From SIG565 sp045601525 (GTDB lineage: Bacteria; Bacillota; Clostridia; Oscillospirales; Acutalibacteraceae): a DNA stretch of 15,741 bases. The position numbers and the translations under genes were made by a program. Location: positions 1 to 15,741 of the forward strand of contig JAZRZR010000042.1 in assembly GCA_045601525.1 (NCBI GenBank), written 5' to 3'. This document shows positions 6,791 through 15,700 of the stretch, piece after piece. Below the pieces are notes generated by a model. It was not told the DNA's origin, searched no databases, and saw only the letters and a program-made list of their open reading frames with translations. Every line of letters starts with the position of its first letter. Position 1 is the first letter of the stretch.

Positions 6791-7576
6791 TTATTCTACT
6801 ATTTTTCCTACATTTTCAAGCACAATGCTTGGTCCATAAGGCATACGGGCTAATTCCTCGAGGCTTGTTACGCCAGACAACACAAGCACTGTATCAACAC
6901 CTGTTTCAATACCTGCTAAAATATCGGTATCCATACGGTCGCCGATAATAACAGTATCCTCAGTGTGACAACCAAGAAGTTTTTTACCCGTTCTCATCAT
7001 AAGGGGGTTTGGTTTACCAAGATAATATGCCGGCACACCTGTTGCAAGTTCAATCGGTGCCACGAGTGCACGACAAGCAGGGACAATGCTATTCCCCTCA
7101 GCAGGACCGGTCATATCAGTGTTAGTGCCTATAAGTTTTGCACCTTTTCTCACTAATGCTACTGCCTTGCATATCTTTTGGTAGTTATAGGTTTGAGTTT
7201 CGCCTACTACTACATAATCGGGATTTACATCGTTCATCGCAATTCCCTCATTATATAAAGCATTGTAAAGTCCCGCTTCACCGATACAATATACCGAACA
7301 ATTCGGCTGTTGGCTTTTAAGGAATTTGGCGGTGGCCAATGCGCTTGTATAAAAATGACTTTCGTCAACCTCAAGACCCATTCGGCTAAGTTTTTGACTA
7401 AGTTCTAACGGGGAACGCTCACTACTGTTTGTTAAAAATAAGAATTTTTTATCGTTTTTATACAACCAATCAATAAAATCGTGAACACCGGGCAAAATCT
7501 CGTTACCGTGATAGATAACGCCATCCATATCACATATAAAGCCTTTTTTTGCTCTTATATCTTCTACTGTAAGCAT
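6791..7576 (-). CDS. HAD-IIA family phosphatase, NagD/YutF-like
   Basis: A cytoplasmic haloacid-dehalogenase-superfamily hydrolase, most likely acting on sugar phosphates or nucleotide monophosphates. The true substrate cannot be read from sequence. All four HAD motifs are visible: DMDGV (residues 16-20, with the nucleophile and general-acid aspartates), TNSS (about 49-52), GKPNP with the motif III lysine (about 187-191), and GDRMDTD (about 212-218). The 261-residue length and the C2-type cap between motifs II and III match the NagD subfamily. It starts 12 nt after proS with an AGGAGGC site, so it is the second gene of a proS transcript. Confidence 0.92.
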   Translation of the reverse strand: MLTVEDIRAKKGFICDMDGVIYHGNEILPGVHDFIDWLYKNDKKFLFLTNSSERSPLELSQKLSRMGLEVDESHFYTSALATAKFLKSQQPNCSVYCIGEAGLYNALYNEGIAMNDVNPDYVVVGETQTYNYQKICKAVALVRKGAKLIGTNTDMTGPAEGNSIVPACRALVAPIELATGVPAYYLGKPNPLMMRTGKKLLGCHTEDTVIIGDRMDTDILAGIETGVDTVLVLSGVTSLEELARMPYGPSIVLENVGKIVE

Positions 7577-7588
7577 AAATGCCTCCTA

Positions 7589-9022
7589 TTAGTATGCCTT
7601 GCCCCAATAAAGCATATCTTTTGCAGGTTTGCCGCAACATACACACTTGCCATCAACCACCGTTTGCTCAAACGGAATACAGCGTGAAGACACACCTGCT
7701 TGTTCTTTAAGCGCATCCTCGCAGGCTCTATCTCCGCACCACATAGCACGGATAAAGCCGGGTTTATTGTCGGCAATTTCCTTGAGTTCTTCTAAATTAG
7801 AAGCATCATAAGTCATAGCCTCACGACGAGCAAGTGCATTATTATATAATGTATCTCTAACACTTTCCAAAAGCTCAGGGATAACTGTTTCGAGTTCATC
7901 GAGATTAACCGTAATCTTTTCGCCATTATCACGGCGAGCGATTACACACTGATTATTCTCTATATCACGGGGACCAAGCTCAAGACGAAGCGGCACACCC
8001 TTCATTTCATATTCAGCAAACTTCCAACCGGGTGACTGCTCTGACAAATCAATCTTAGCACGGCAGAACTTTTTAAGTCTTTCATAAACCTCGGTAGATT
8101 TCTCCACTACGCCCTCTTTATGTGAGGCAATCGGAACAACTACAACCTGAATAGGTGCGATAGCCGGCGGCAAAACAAGACCGTTATCATCACCGTGGGT
8201 CATAATAATAGCACCGATTAAACGGGTTGAAACACCCCAAGAGGTTTGGAAGGGTGTTGAAAGTTTATTATCCTTATCAGCATACTGAATACCAAAAGCC
8301 TTTGCAAAGCCATCGCCGAAGAAGTGCGACGTACCCGACTGCAACGCTTTACCATCGTGCATCATAGCCTCAATAGTGTATGTGTTAACTGCGCCTGCAA
8401 AACGCTCTTTTTCGGTTTTAACACCTTTAATTACAGGGATTGCCAAACTCTTTTCGGCAAACTCGGCATAAACCTCGAGCATCTTGATAGTTTCGGCTTG
8501 TGCCTCTTCGGCAGTTGCGTGTATAGTATGTCCCTCTTGCCAATGGAATTCGCGTGAACGAAGGAAAGGTCTTGTTGTTTTCTCCCAACGAACAACACTA
8601 CACCACTGATTATAAAGTTTAGGCAAATCACGCCACGAGTGAATAATGTTTTTATAATGGTCACAGAAAAGGGTTTCGGAGGTAGGTCTTACGCACATTC
8701 TCTCCTCCAACTTTTCGTTACCACCATGTGTTACCCAGGCAACCTCGGGCGCAAAGCCTTCAACATGGTCCTTTTCCTTTTGAAGAAGGCTCTCGGGAAT
8801 AAACATAGGCATAGAAACATTTTCGTGACCTGTTTCCTTGAACATACCGTCTAAAATCTTTTGAATGTTTTCCCATATTGCCCAACCATACGGGCGAATA
8901 ATCATACAGCCCTTTACCGATGAATAATCAATGAGTTCAGCCTTAATAACAACATCGGTGTACCATTTTGCAAAATCTTCCTCCATTGAGGTTATTTCTT
9001 TAACTAATTTTTCTTTTGCCAT
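7589..9022 (-). CDS. proS: Prolyl-tRNA synthetase, archaeal/eukaryotic type
   Basis: A class II aminoacyl-tRNA synthetase that charges tRNA-Pro. At 477 residues, without the editing insertion of the long bacterial form, and with a C-terminal domain ending in tyrosine (YWGKAY), it is the short type-3 enzyme seen in archaea, eukaryotes and many Firmicutes. Class II motif 2 is visible in RPFLRSREFHWQEGHT (about residues 151-166) and motif 3 in GVSTRLIGAIIM (about 258-269). The C-terminal part has CGDRAC and CVCC cysteines, consistent with the zinc-binding ProRS-C domain. I chose ATG 9022: GGTGAT sits just upstream, and the earlier TTG and GTG codons overlap that site. Confidence 0.96.
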   Translation of the reverse strand: MAKEKLVKEITSMEEDFAKWYTDVVIKAELIDYSSVKGCMIIRPYGWAIWENIQKILDGMFKETGHENVSMPMFIPESLLQKEKDHVEGFAPEVAWVTHGGNEKLEERMCVRPTSETLFCDHYKNIIHSWRDLPKLYNQWCSVVRWEKTTRPFLRSREFHWQEGHTIHATAEEAQAETIKMLEVYAEFAEKSLAIPVIKGVKTEKERFAGAVNTYTIEAMMHDGKALQSGTSHFFGDGFAKAFGIQYADKDNKLSTPFQTSWGVSTRLIGAIIMTHGDDNGLVLPPAIAPIQVVVVPIASHKEGVVEKSTEVYERLKKFCRAKIDLSEQSPGWKFAEYEMKGVPLRLELGPRDIENNQCVIARRDNGEKITVNLDELETVIPELLESVRDTLYNNALARREAMTYDASNLEELKEIADNKPGFIRAMWCGDRACEDALKEQAGVSSRCIPFEQTVVDGKCVCCGKPAKDMLYWGKAY

Positions 9023-9054
9023 CTCTATCACCAAATCTAAAAAATACTCTACAT

Positions 9055-9083
9055 ATTATAAAATAACTTAAACAAATTTTCAA
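9055..9083 (-). promoter_or_regulatory. Promoter of proS and the HAD gene
   Basis: TTGAAA (9078-9083) and a perfect TATAAT (9055-9060) lie on the minus strand with 17 bases between them. The expected start near 9048 gives a leader of about 26 nt before ATG 9022. It begins immediately after the aroC stop codon, so proS has its own transcription start even if aroC reads through. Confidence 0.85.
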
Positions 9084-9090
9084 CTGCTTT

Positions 9091-10179
9091 TTACAAAGCG
9101 TTATCCTCTGCCAAAAGCATTGTAACCGCTATGGCCACCGCCGCTTCAACTGCGGGAAGTGCCCTTGCTACTATACAGGGGTCGTGACGGCCGCCAACAG
9201 TAAGCAAAACGTTCTCCATAGTTTCAAGGTTTACAGTATTTTGCACCTTATTTATTGAAGGAGTAGGTTTCAGTGCGGCCTTTACAATTACCGGCATGCC
9301 ATTTGTCATACCGCCAAGTATTCCTCCGCAATTGTTTGTAGCGGTAAGCACCTTACCGTCCTTAACGTAAAAAGCATCATTTGCCTCGCTGCCGCGTAAA
9401 TATGAATAATCAAAGCCTGCTCCGAAAGCCACGCCTTTTACAGCGGGAACAGCATATACCATTCTCGAAATCATATTTTCAACACCGCCGAACATATGAT
9501 TACCTATACCCACAGGCATACCAAGCACTGCAACCTCAACTGTGCCGCCTATACTGTCTTCATCCGACTTTGCATCTAAAATAGTGTTTACCATATCCTC
9601 TTTTGCCTCTTCGCTTATGGTTGAAAAATATCGGTTTGAGAGGTTTTCGAGGGTTTCTTTTGTGATGTTTACCGAATCAAGAGCATTATCAAAGCTTTCG
9701 CCTATATTATATATGTGGCCGCCTATGGTAATGCCTCGCCTTTCAAGTATTTGTCGGCAAATAGCACCGAGTGCCGTAAGCACCGCCGTAAGTCTTCCCG
9801 AATAATGACCGCCTCCGCGCATATCTGCTTGTCCGCCAAATTTTACAAAAGCGGGATAATCGGCGTGAGACGGGCGAGGAGTATTTTTGATTTTTTCATA
9901 ATCAGATGAATGTTGATTGGAATTACGGATAATGATTTTAATATCCTCGCCTGTGGTAAATCCATCCAAAACGCCCTCGGTTATCTCTACAAGGTCGGCC
10001 TCTTTTCTCGGCGTTGTTGTGTTATCCTGCCCGGGCGCACGCCTCGACATTTGAAGCGCGATATAATCCGCATTTATAGCCTCTCCTTTTGGGAGCCCCG
10101 AAATTATACCTTCTAAAAATTCACCATGACTTTCGCCCGATATTGAAAGTGAAATTTTACCCTCTATTTTAGATGTCAT
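9091..10179 (-). CDS. aroC: Chorismate synthase
   Basis: Catalyses the last shikimate-pathway step, 5-enolpyruvylshikimate-3-phosphate to chorismate, using reduced FMN. Family landmarks in the 362-residue form are GESHG (residues 16-20), SRRAPGQD (45-52), RPSHADYP (102-109), MRGGGHYSGRLTA (120-132) and a C-terminal GGRHDPCIVARALPAVEAA. The GGGHYSGRLT version, in place of the common GGGRASGRET, resembles Clostridia enzymes. The ATG at 10179 is set by AGGTGAT (10184-10190); an in-frame GTG three codons earlier lies in that site. No clear own promoter or terminator is visible. Confidence 0.96.
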   Translation of the reverse strand: MTSKIEGKISLSISGESHGEFLEGIISGLPKGEAINADYIALQMSRRAPGQDNTTTPRKEADLVEITEGVLDGFTTGEDIKIIIRNSNQHSSDYEKIKNTPRPSHADYPAFVKFGGQADMRGGGHYSGRLTAVLTALGAICRQILERRGITIGGHIYNIGESFDNALDSVNITKETLENLSNRYFSTISEEAKEDMVNTILDAKSDEDSIGGTVEVAVLGMPVGIGNHMFGGVENMISRMVYAVPAVKGVAFGAGFDYSYLRGSEANDAFYVKDGKVLTATNNCGGILGGMTNGMPVIVKAALKPTPSINKVQNTVNLETMENVLLTVGGRHDPCIVARALPAVEAAVAIAVTMLLAEDNAL

Positions 10180-10183
10180 TTTT

Positions 10184-10190
10184 ATCACCT
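10184..10190 (-). promoter_or_regulatory. Ribosome binding site deciding the aroC start
   Basis: AGGTGAT on the minus strand, four bases before ATG 10179. It matches the 3' side of the usual anti-Shine-Dalgarno complement and contains the competing upstream GTG. Confidence 0.7.
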
Positions 10191-10213
10191 ATCGCTTTAG
10201 AAATATAAAAAAG

Positions 10214-10242
10214 TTGACAAAAGTCGATTTTTGACATATTAT
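10214..10242 (+). promoter_or_regulatory. Promoter of acpP
   Basis: A perfect TTGACA (10214-10219) is followed after 17 bases by TATTAT (10237-10242) on the plus strand. Transcription should start near 10249. A second TTGACA at 10231-10236 has no fitting -10 box and is more likely part of a repeat. Confidence 0.8.
10215..10236. promoter_or_regulatory. Imperfect palindrome over the acpP promoter (possible operator)
   Basis: A 22-base imperfect inverted repeat (18 of 22 positions symmetric, centred on TCGA) covers most of the -35 box and the spacer up to the -10 box of the acpP promoter. A repressor bound here would block transcription. It lies between divergent aroC and acpP and could affect both. 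The regulator is unknown; I do not recognise a FapR or FabT consensus. Confidence 0.4.
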
Positions 10243-10249
10243 TTTTATA

Positions 10250-10263
10250 AGGACTTGTGTCCT
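10250..10263 (+). promoter_or_regulatory. Hairpin at the 5' end of the acpP mRNA
   Basis: AGGAC and GTCCT form a 5-bp stem with a TTGT loop right at the predicted transcript start. A 5'-terminal hairpin of this kind can protect a small, abundant mRNA from 5'-dependent decay. Confidence 0.4.
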
Positions 10264-10286
10264 GCCAACTTTAAGGAGGATTATTT

Positions 10287-10514
10287 ATGGTTTTCGAAAG
10301 AATTAAAGAAATACTTGCTGACCAGCTCGATGCCGATCTTGACAAAATGACTATGGAGTCAGATATTGCCAACGATTTGGGTGCCGACAGTCTTGATGTT
10401 GTTGAAATGTTAGTTACTATCGAAGATGAATTTAACATAACTGTCGAAGATGAAGAGATTGAAAACATCAAAACAATCGGTGACCTTGTAAAGTTCATCG
10501 AAGCAAATAAATAA
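10287..10514 (+). CDS. acpP: Acyl carrier protein
   Basis: The 75-residue acidic protein carries growing acyl chains on a phosphopantetheine arm in type II fatty-acid synthesis in the cytoplasm. The attachment site is Ser35 in GADSLDVVE, and helix II follows (EMLVTIEDEFNI). Length and charge are typical. AAGGAGG (10273-10279) precedes the ATG, and the unit has its own promoter and terminator. It is the only plus-strand gene here and stands alone, without the fab genes that often accompany it. Confidence 0.97.
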   Translation: MVFERIKEILADQLDADLDKMTMESDIANDLGADSLDVVEMLVTIEDEFNITVEDEEIENIKTIGDLVKFIEANK

Positions 10515-10528
10515 TTTAATTTTTATTG

Positions 10529-10556
10529 CCCGCCGATATTATTCGGCGGGTTTTTT
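10529..10556 (+). terminator. Intrinsic terminator of acpP
   Basis: CCCGCCGA and TCGGCGGG form a perfect GC-rich 8-bp stem around a six-base loop, followed by six T residues. The convergent permease gene ends inside it: its TAA is in the loop and its last three sense codons are in one arm. On the minus strand no T-run follows, so it terminates mainly the plus-strand transcript. Confidence 0.93.
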
Positions 10557-12701
10557 CTTTACTAAAATAATAGAAACGATTGTGCAACACACCGCAAAGA
10601 TGAGAAGCAAAATAAATGCCTTAAAGTTAACCGACGGCACCGCCTTGTATGCCACGCTTGTTTTTTCAAAATAAGGCGATACTAAAAACGCCGAAATAAT
10701 TGCTCCGATAACCGAAGACAAACAAACTGTTACGGTTGTTTCCAAACAAATTCCTATTGCCGTATAGTCAGGCACGGCCGCAAGATATCTTGAACGCAAT
10801 TCCTCCTGCCTATACAAAAGTGTTTGTTTTGAATAAGCCGCCATAGCCGATAAAAAGATTATTACTCCCAATACTGCAAATGCGCCGTTACCAAAACGCC
10901 AAGCGCTTACAAGAATAATTTGGGAAACCATAGCACAAATTAGCGGCATAATATATCTCTTTTTATATTGAAGTCCATTTTTAATAATAAGTTTTGTCGG
11001 CGCCGATAAACAATTTAAGAATTTCGGCAACTTGACTAAAGTCTTCTTTTCGGTTTCGGGCAAGAATTTAACAAGCAATAAATACCAACCAACCGAAACT
11101 AATGCCACTAAAACGATGGTGGCGATTACGGGTATTAGCGTTGTGAGAAGCGTTGGCTTTACAAATGCATATTGATAAGCAAACGCCGAGAAATATTTGA
11201 AAAAGGCCCTTGGCAAGAGGAAAACCCCTCCGATTATTCCAACCGCCGAGCCTAAAACAGAACAGGGCAATGTTACAAAAGCCGCCCTTAATATTTTTTG
11301 CTTAATATCAAGTTCAGAAAAGAGTGCCATTTCCTTACGGTTTTTATCGAATATTCTATAAACCACATAGGCAGTAGCAACCATCAAAAGCAAGCCGAAG
11401 GCCACTATAATGAAAGGCGCTATTTTATAAATCACTGCGCTCTTTGAAGCAAAATCGACAATGGCGGGATTATCAAGAATAACTGCGCCTGTGAAATGTG
11501 CCGTTTTAGAAAGTGTTTCACCGTTTTGCAAGGCTTCAACGCGGGCCTTAGCGGTAGCAATTTTCTCGTCCGAAATTTGCTTATAGGATGCCTTGTCCTT
11601 AACCAACTGTTCGTAGGTTGTTTTATTAAGGTCGAAGGTGGCCTGTTCACTGCTTACTGCAGCCGACAATTCCTCATACTCTTTTACAAGGGCATTATAA
11701 GCCTCTATTTGCTTCTTTTCATCATCAGTAGCGGCATCGCCCTTAGCGATTAACTCATCAATTTCTGCTTTTTGCGCATTTATTGTCTCCGCCTTTTCGG
11801 CAACTTTTTGTTGCTTTGGTGCAATAGCGGCGTTAAGCGCATTTATCGCAGTTTCCATATTTGTAATATTTTTGGTTAATTCATCCAAATCGGTCTTGGC
11901 CTGTTCAACCAAAAACTCATACTCTTTTTGAGCCTTAATAAGTTGATTTTCAGCAGTATCGGTAATATCAATTTCACCGCTTTGCGCCGAAATGCAAAGT
12001 TGTTTTATGCGTTCTACCGAACTTCTGACTTTATTTTCATATTCACCGCTAAAGATGGATATATTCTCACAACTTTTAAGATTTATAAGCAAATCGGTGG
12101 CACTAATTGCGGTGCTAAACACATCTCTTACTACATAAATCATTATCTCACCCTCGGTATAGAGAGGGCTTGTAGCAACACCTGTAACCGTAAACTCTGT
12201 TTGTTTTACTATTTCACTCGGTGCATTTATTGTGAGTTTATCGCCGATTTTCAAAACATTACTTTCTTCTTCCGGCAAAATCGCAAGGCAACCCGTTGTG
12301 CTTTTCGGATATGTTCCCCTAACTATTGTGGGACATATCGGTATGCTTTGGGGGTTGTGCACAAGGGTCTCAAAGTTAACCGAATAAATTGTAAGGTTAT
12401 ATTCCCCTGCCCCGTTAAGTGCGGCCTTTTCAACAGATGAAAACTGCGAATAAACCGATTGAACATCGCTATCATTCTTCACGGCATTGATAACATTATC
12501 ACCTAACGACTCTGCGGATATCTTAATATCCCAATATCTTAGTTCATTATAATAACTATCCGCACCCGCCAAAATACGAGGCTTGGCAACAAGAGTGCCA
12601 ACAGTAGCACAAAGAACGACGGCAACTGTTATACATAAAGCGATAATATGATAAAAATTATTTACTATATCGTGCTTTACAATACGCAATAGGTTTTTCA
12701 T
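10539..12701 (-). CDS. FtsX/MacB-like ABC permease with long extracytoplasmic coiled coil
   Basis: A membrane protein of 720 residues. TM1 is at about 19-39. It is followed by a large outside region (40-424) with a MacB-like domain and then a heptad-rich, Glu/Lys/Ala-rich coiled coil (about 246-395). TM2-TM4 (about 425-449, 472-497, 517-546) form an FtsX-type core, with a cytosolic coupling stretch KEMALFSELDIKQKIL (456-471). Four more helices (about 583-601, 607-623, 646-674, 693-714) follow without a second ectodomain. Its ATG overlaps the upstream stop (ATGA), so translation is coupled to the GH-like/pseudo-ATPase gene. The ribosome binding site is weak. The substrate is unknown; export or signalling at the envelope are possible. 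Confidence 0.82.
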   Translation of the reverse strand: MKNLLRIVKHDIVNNFYHIIALCITVAVVLCATVGTLVAKPRILAGADSYYNELRYWDIKISAESLGDNVINAVKNDSDVQSVYSQFSSVEKAALNGAGEYNLTIYSVNFETLVHNPQSIPICPTIVRGTYPKSTTGCLAILPEEESNVLKIGDKLTINAPSEIVKQTEFTVTGVATSPLYTEGEIMIYVVRDVFSTAISATDLLINLKSCENISIFSGEYENKVRSSVERIKQLCISAQSGEIDITDTAENQLIKAQKEYEFLVEQAKTDLDELTKNITNMETAINALNAAIAPKQQKVAEKAETINAQKAEIDELIAKGDAATDDEKKQIEAYNALVKEYEELSAAVSSEQATFDLNKTTYEQLVKDKASYKQISDEKIATAKARVEALQNGETLSKTAHFTGAVILDNPAIVDFASKSAVIYKIAPFIIVAFGLLLMVATAYVVYRIFDKNRKEMALFSELDIKQKILRAAFVTLPCSVLGSAVGIIGGVFLLPRAFFKYFSAFAYQYAFVKPTLLTTLIPVIATIVLVALVSVGWYLLLVKFLPETEKKTLVKLPKFLNCLSAPTKLIIKNGLQYKKRYIMPLICAMVSQIILVSAWRFGNGAFAVLGVIIFLSAMAAYSKQTLLYRQEELRSRYLAAVPDYTAIGICLETTVTVCLSSVIGAIISAFLVSPYFEKTSVAYKAVPSVNFKAFILLLIFAVCCTIVSIILVKKKPAE

Positions 12702-15700
12702 ACTTTCGCCTGCCTTTCTTCAATTGAAACAAAGCGGTCAGCCTTTTCACAGGAATTCATATCCCTTGTGATTACAACTATTGTTTTTTCGTAATTTTTG
12801 CAAATTTCAAGCATTGTATCAAAAATCTTATCATCTTCGGTTATATTGGAAAGATTGCAAACAATCACCTTAACCGATGAATATACCGCGGCAGCAAGCA
12901 TCGTGCGACGAACCTGCTCAAGAGAAAGTTCCTCAACAGACAAATCCTTGATTTCACCAAGGCCCAATGTTCTGATAACACCTTGGAAGGTGGGCGACTT
13001 GCGGTTTTTACCAAGCGCAACATTTTCTCCAACCGTTAAGTTTTTACGCAACTCACAGTCCATAGAAATAACGCTAATGTCACGCTTTGTAAAAAGATAT
13101 TCCTTGATTTTAGCCGCTATCTTCTTGATAGTCGAGGCGTTTTCATCCTCGTTTTTGGGATTTACAATCTTATTTTCGATGTAGTTTGCAATTTTTTCGT
13201 CGTTTACTGAAATAACTGCTAATTCGCCTTCACGGACAGTAATTGTATTGCTATCCTTTGTTTTATTGTGAATTTTATCATCCTCAAAATAAATAATTTC
13301 GGGAGTGCGAGGGCGCAAAGCGCAACCAAATGGCTCGCAAATAACCGTATTCTTATACTTGCAATCTCTTGCAAGTCTATTTTTTTGTTCGGCATAAACG
13401 GTTATATCAATATTGTTTTCACCCTCATAAAGCAAATCGCTTACATCCTTTTCATAAGGTGCAAAGGCTATATTGCCCGCAGGGATAGTGTTTATTTGCA
13501 AGGATAAAAGTTGAGCGTTCATAGCGCGGAAGCCCAACTTATATATTCCACGAAGTTTCTTGCCTATATCCACCTTTTGTGAAAGGGTCATAGCCCCGTC
13601 AAAGAACCAAAAACCGCTTTGGGTTATTTTAGAAATAGATACTGTTTTGGGCAAAGAGGCAATATAGAAATCATCCTCGGTTATTATGGCGCCTTTTTCT
13701 CCAAAGAAGAAATTTGAATTGCTTTGCACCGAGAAATTGCCCGAAATGAAAAGCCTGAAAATATCATAGCCTGTGAGTGTGAGGACCACCTTATTTTGAC
13801 CAAGTGTTACAAAACTTGTAATATCACCACTTGAGGCTTCTTTTTCGTTAACCTCTATCTTGGATATTTGGCCGCCTTCAATCTTAAGAGCAAAGGAAAT
13901 GTTTTCCTTTTCGGTTACTATGAAGCAAAATTCCAATTCAGCCTTTGCCGAGCCGCTAAGTTTTAAGTGTTCAAGGGCGGTACTTAGCTTGCACTCATCC
14001 TGCCATTGCTTACCTGTGCGCCAACGGCAACGGTCTATCGGTAAAATGTTTTCAGTAATACCCTTAAGAATAAACTCTTCCTCAAAATTTACATAACGGC
14101 TATTTCTCTTTATTGTGTTGCCTTTTACTGTATGTAGCAAAACGCTTGTATCATCCTTAGGGCTTAGAGAAACCTGACCAAAAGAGCCTACGGAATATTC
14201 GCTTTTTTCTATAAGGTCAAGTTTTGCAATCTCAAAGGCCTTATTAAAGCGCAGGGTGACATCCTCTACAATATTTGCAACAAAATATGTAAAGGTTGTA
14301 TCGGGAAGGCGCATTACCCTTATATGCGCATTGGTTGAAACTGCGGGTGAATAACTGTTTTTGAGCAGTTTAAGGCGCAGTCTATCAAGTTGAGCTATTT
14401 TCTTATTTATATCCTTAATACGAGCGCTCACTACACCATCAATAAGCCTTACCTTCTTACCAAGTGTATAAACCTTGCCGCCCGCCTTCAAAAAATCGGC
14501 AAAGAAATTGGCGGTGGCGAAAGAAACATTACCCATATCAAGCATAATGAGTTTTGAATATTCATTATCAAAAAATCTTACCTTACCGCCAACAAACTGC
14601 ACATCTTTAAGTGAGTTTTCGTTTATAACATCATATAGATAACCTTCGGAAGATAAATCGGCCAAGGCGCAACGAAGTTGGCGATTGAAATCAACCACCG
14701 ATTTGCCGTTTGTTATATTGAAAAGTGAATATGCTGTATAGGTGGGATATACAACAAGTGTATCCTTAATAGTAACGCCTGCCGATAAAGCCGCTCTTAA
14801 ATATGAAACATATTCGCAAATACTTTGGTATTTTATATCCTGCTCGATACCATCAATGCAAAATCTTTCAAGACCCAAAGCATAAAGCCTATCAATTATA
14901 TTTTTAATATCGTTAAGGGATAATTCCTCATAGTCTTCCCTTTTAATGCTTGCAATTATATTTTTGTTTACCGTATTACCTACGAGTTCAACATTTCTTT
15001 TAAGGTTTTCACCCAAAAGATTTTCGGCTGAATATTCAAGAATAATGCCATCAAACTTTTCGGCGAAACTCATATTGCTATTATTGGGTAATATTTGGGT
15101 AACGGCACCTATCGCACAATCAATTATGCCATAAAGTTGGTCGGCCTTTACTTTAAGAGGAGCAATAAATGTTTCTTGCACGAGGGTTGAGAGTAATGAA
15201 AAATATCTTGAACGGAAACGGGCAGAACCCTTTAGGTCGATAAACAAAAGAGCAAGTTTATCACAAATATCCTCACCATATTTTGCCTGATAAGCCTTTT
15301 TAAGAGTGTTAGACCACATGATTTCACGGGGATAAATATCATTATCCAAAATCACCCTTGCACCAAAGGGAACCTTTTCAAGCAGTTTTTCTACCGCCTT
15401 TGCGCCCGTGAGATTTATATATTCCTCAAGAATATCCACATAAACCACGAAGGCGCCTCTAACAGGTTTTTCAAGGCGCACAAGATTTTCGGCATTGTTC
15501 ATATAAATGCCGATGATATTATCAGGCAGGTTTTCAAGCGAAGTAATAGTATCAAACTTCAAAACCTTTGCCGAATATACTGTTCCGTTTTTATCGGTTT
15601 CCACCGCACTGGTTAAATTAAGAACGGTGCTTCCGCGATAAATTTTTTCAGTTGGAATTATAACCCTTTCAGCTTGAAAGTTTTCAACCGTTTCGGATAC

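Noticed and set aside
10231..10236. A second TTGACA as an alternative -35 box for acpP.
   Set aside because: No fitting -10 box lies 16-18 bases downstream; it is better explained as the right arm of the palindrome.
10180..10286. A divergent promoter for aroC.
   Set aside because: TATATT at 10202-10207 has no acceptable -35 box at 16-18 bases on the minus strand, so I could not support a promoter call.
11928..12440. A 170-codon plus-strand open frame opposite the permease gene.
   Set aside because: It has no ribosome binding site or promoter, and its cysteine-rich, low-complexity translation is typical of a shadow of the permease frame.
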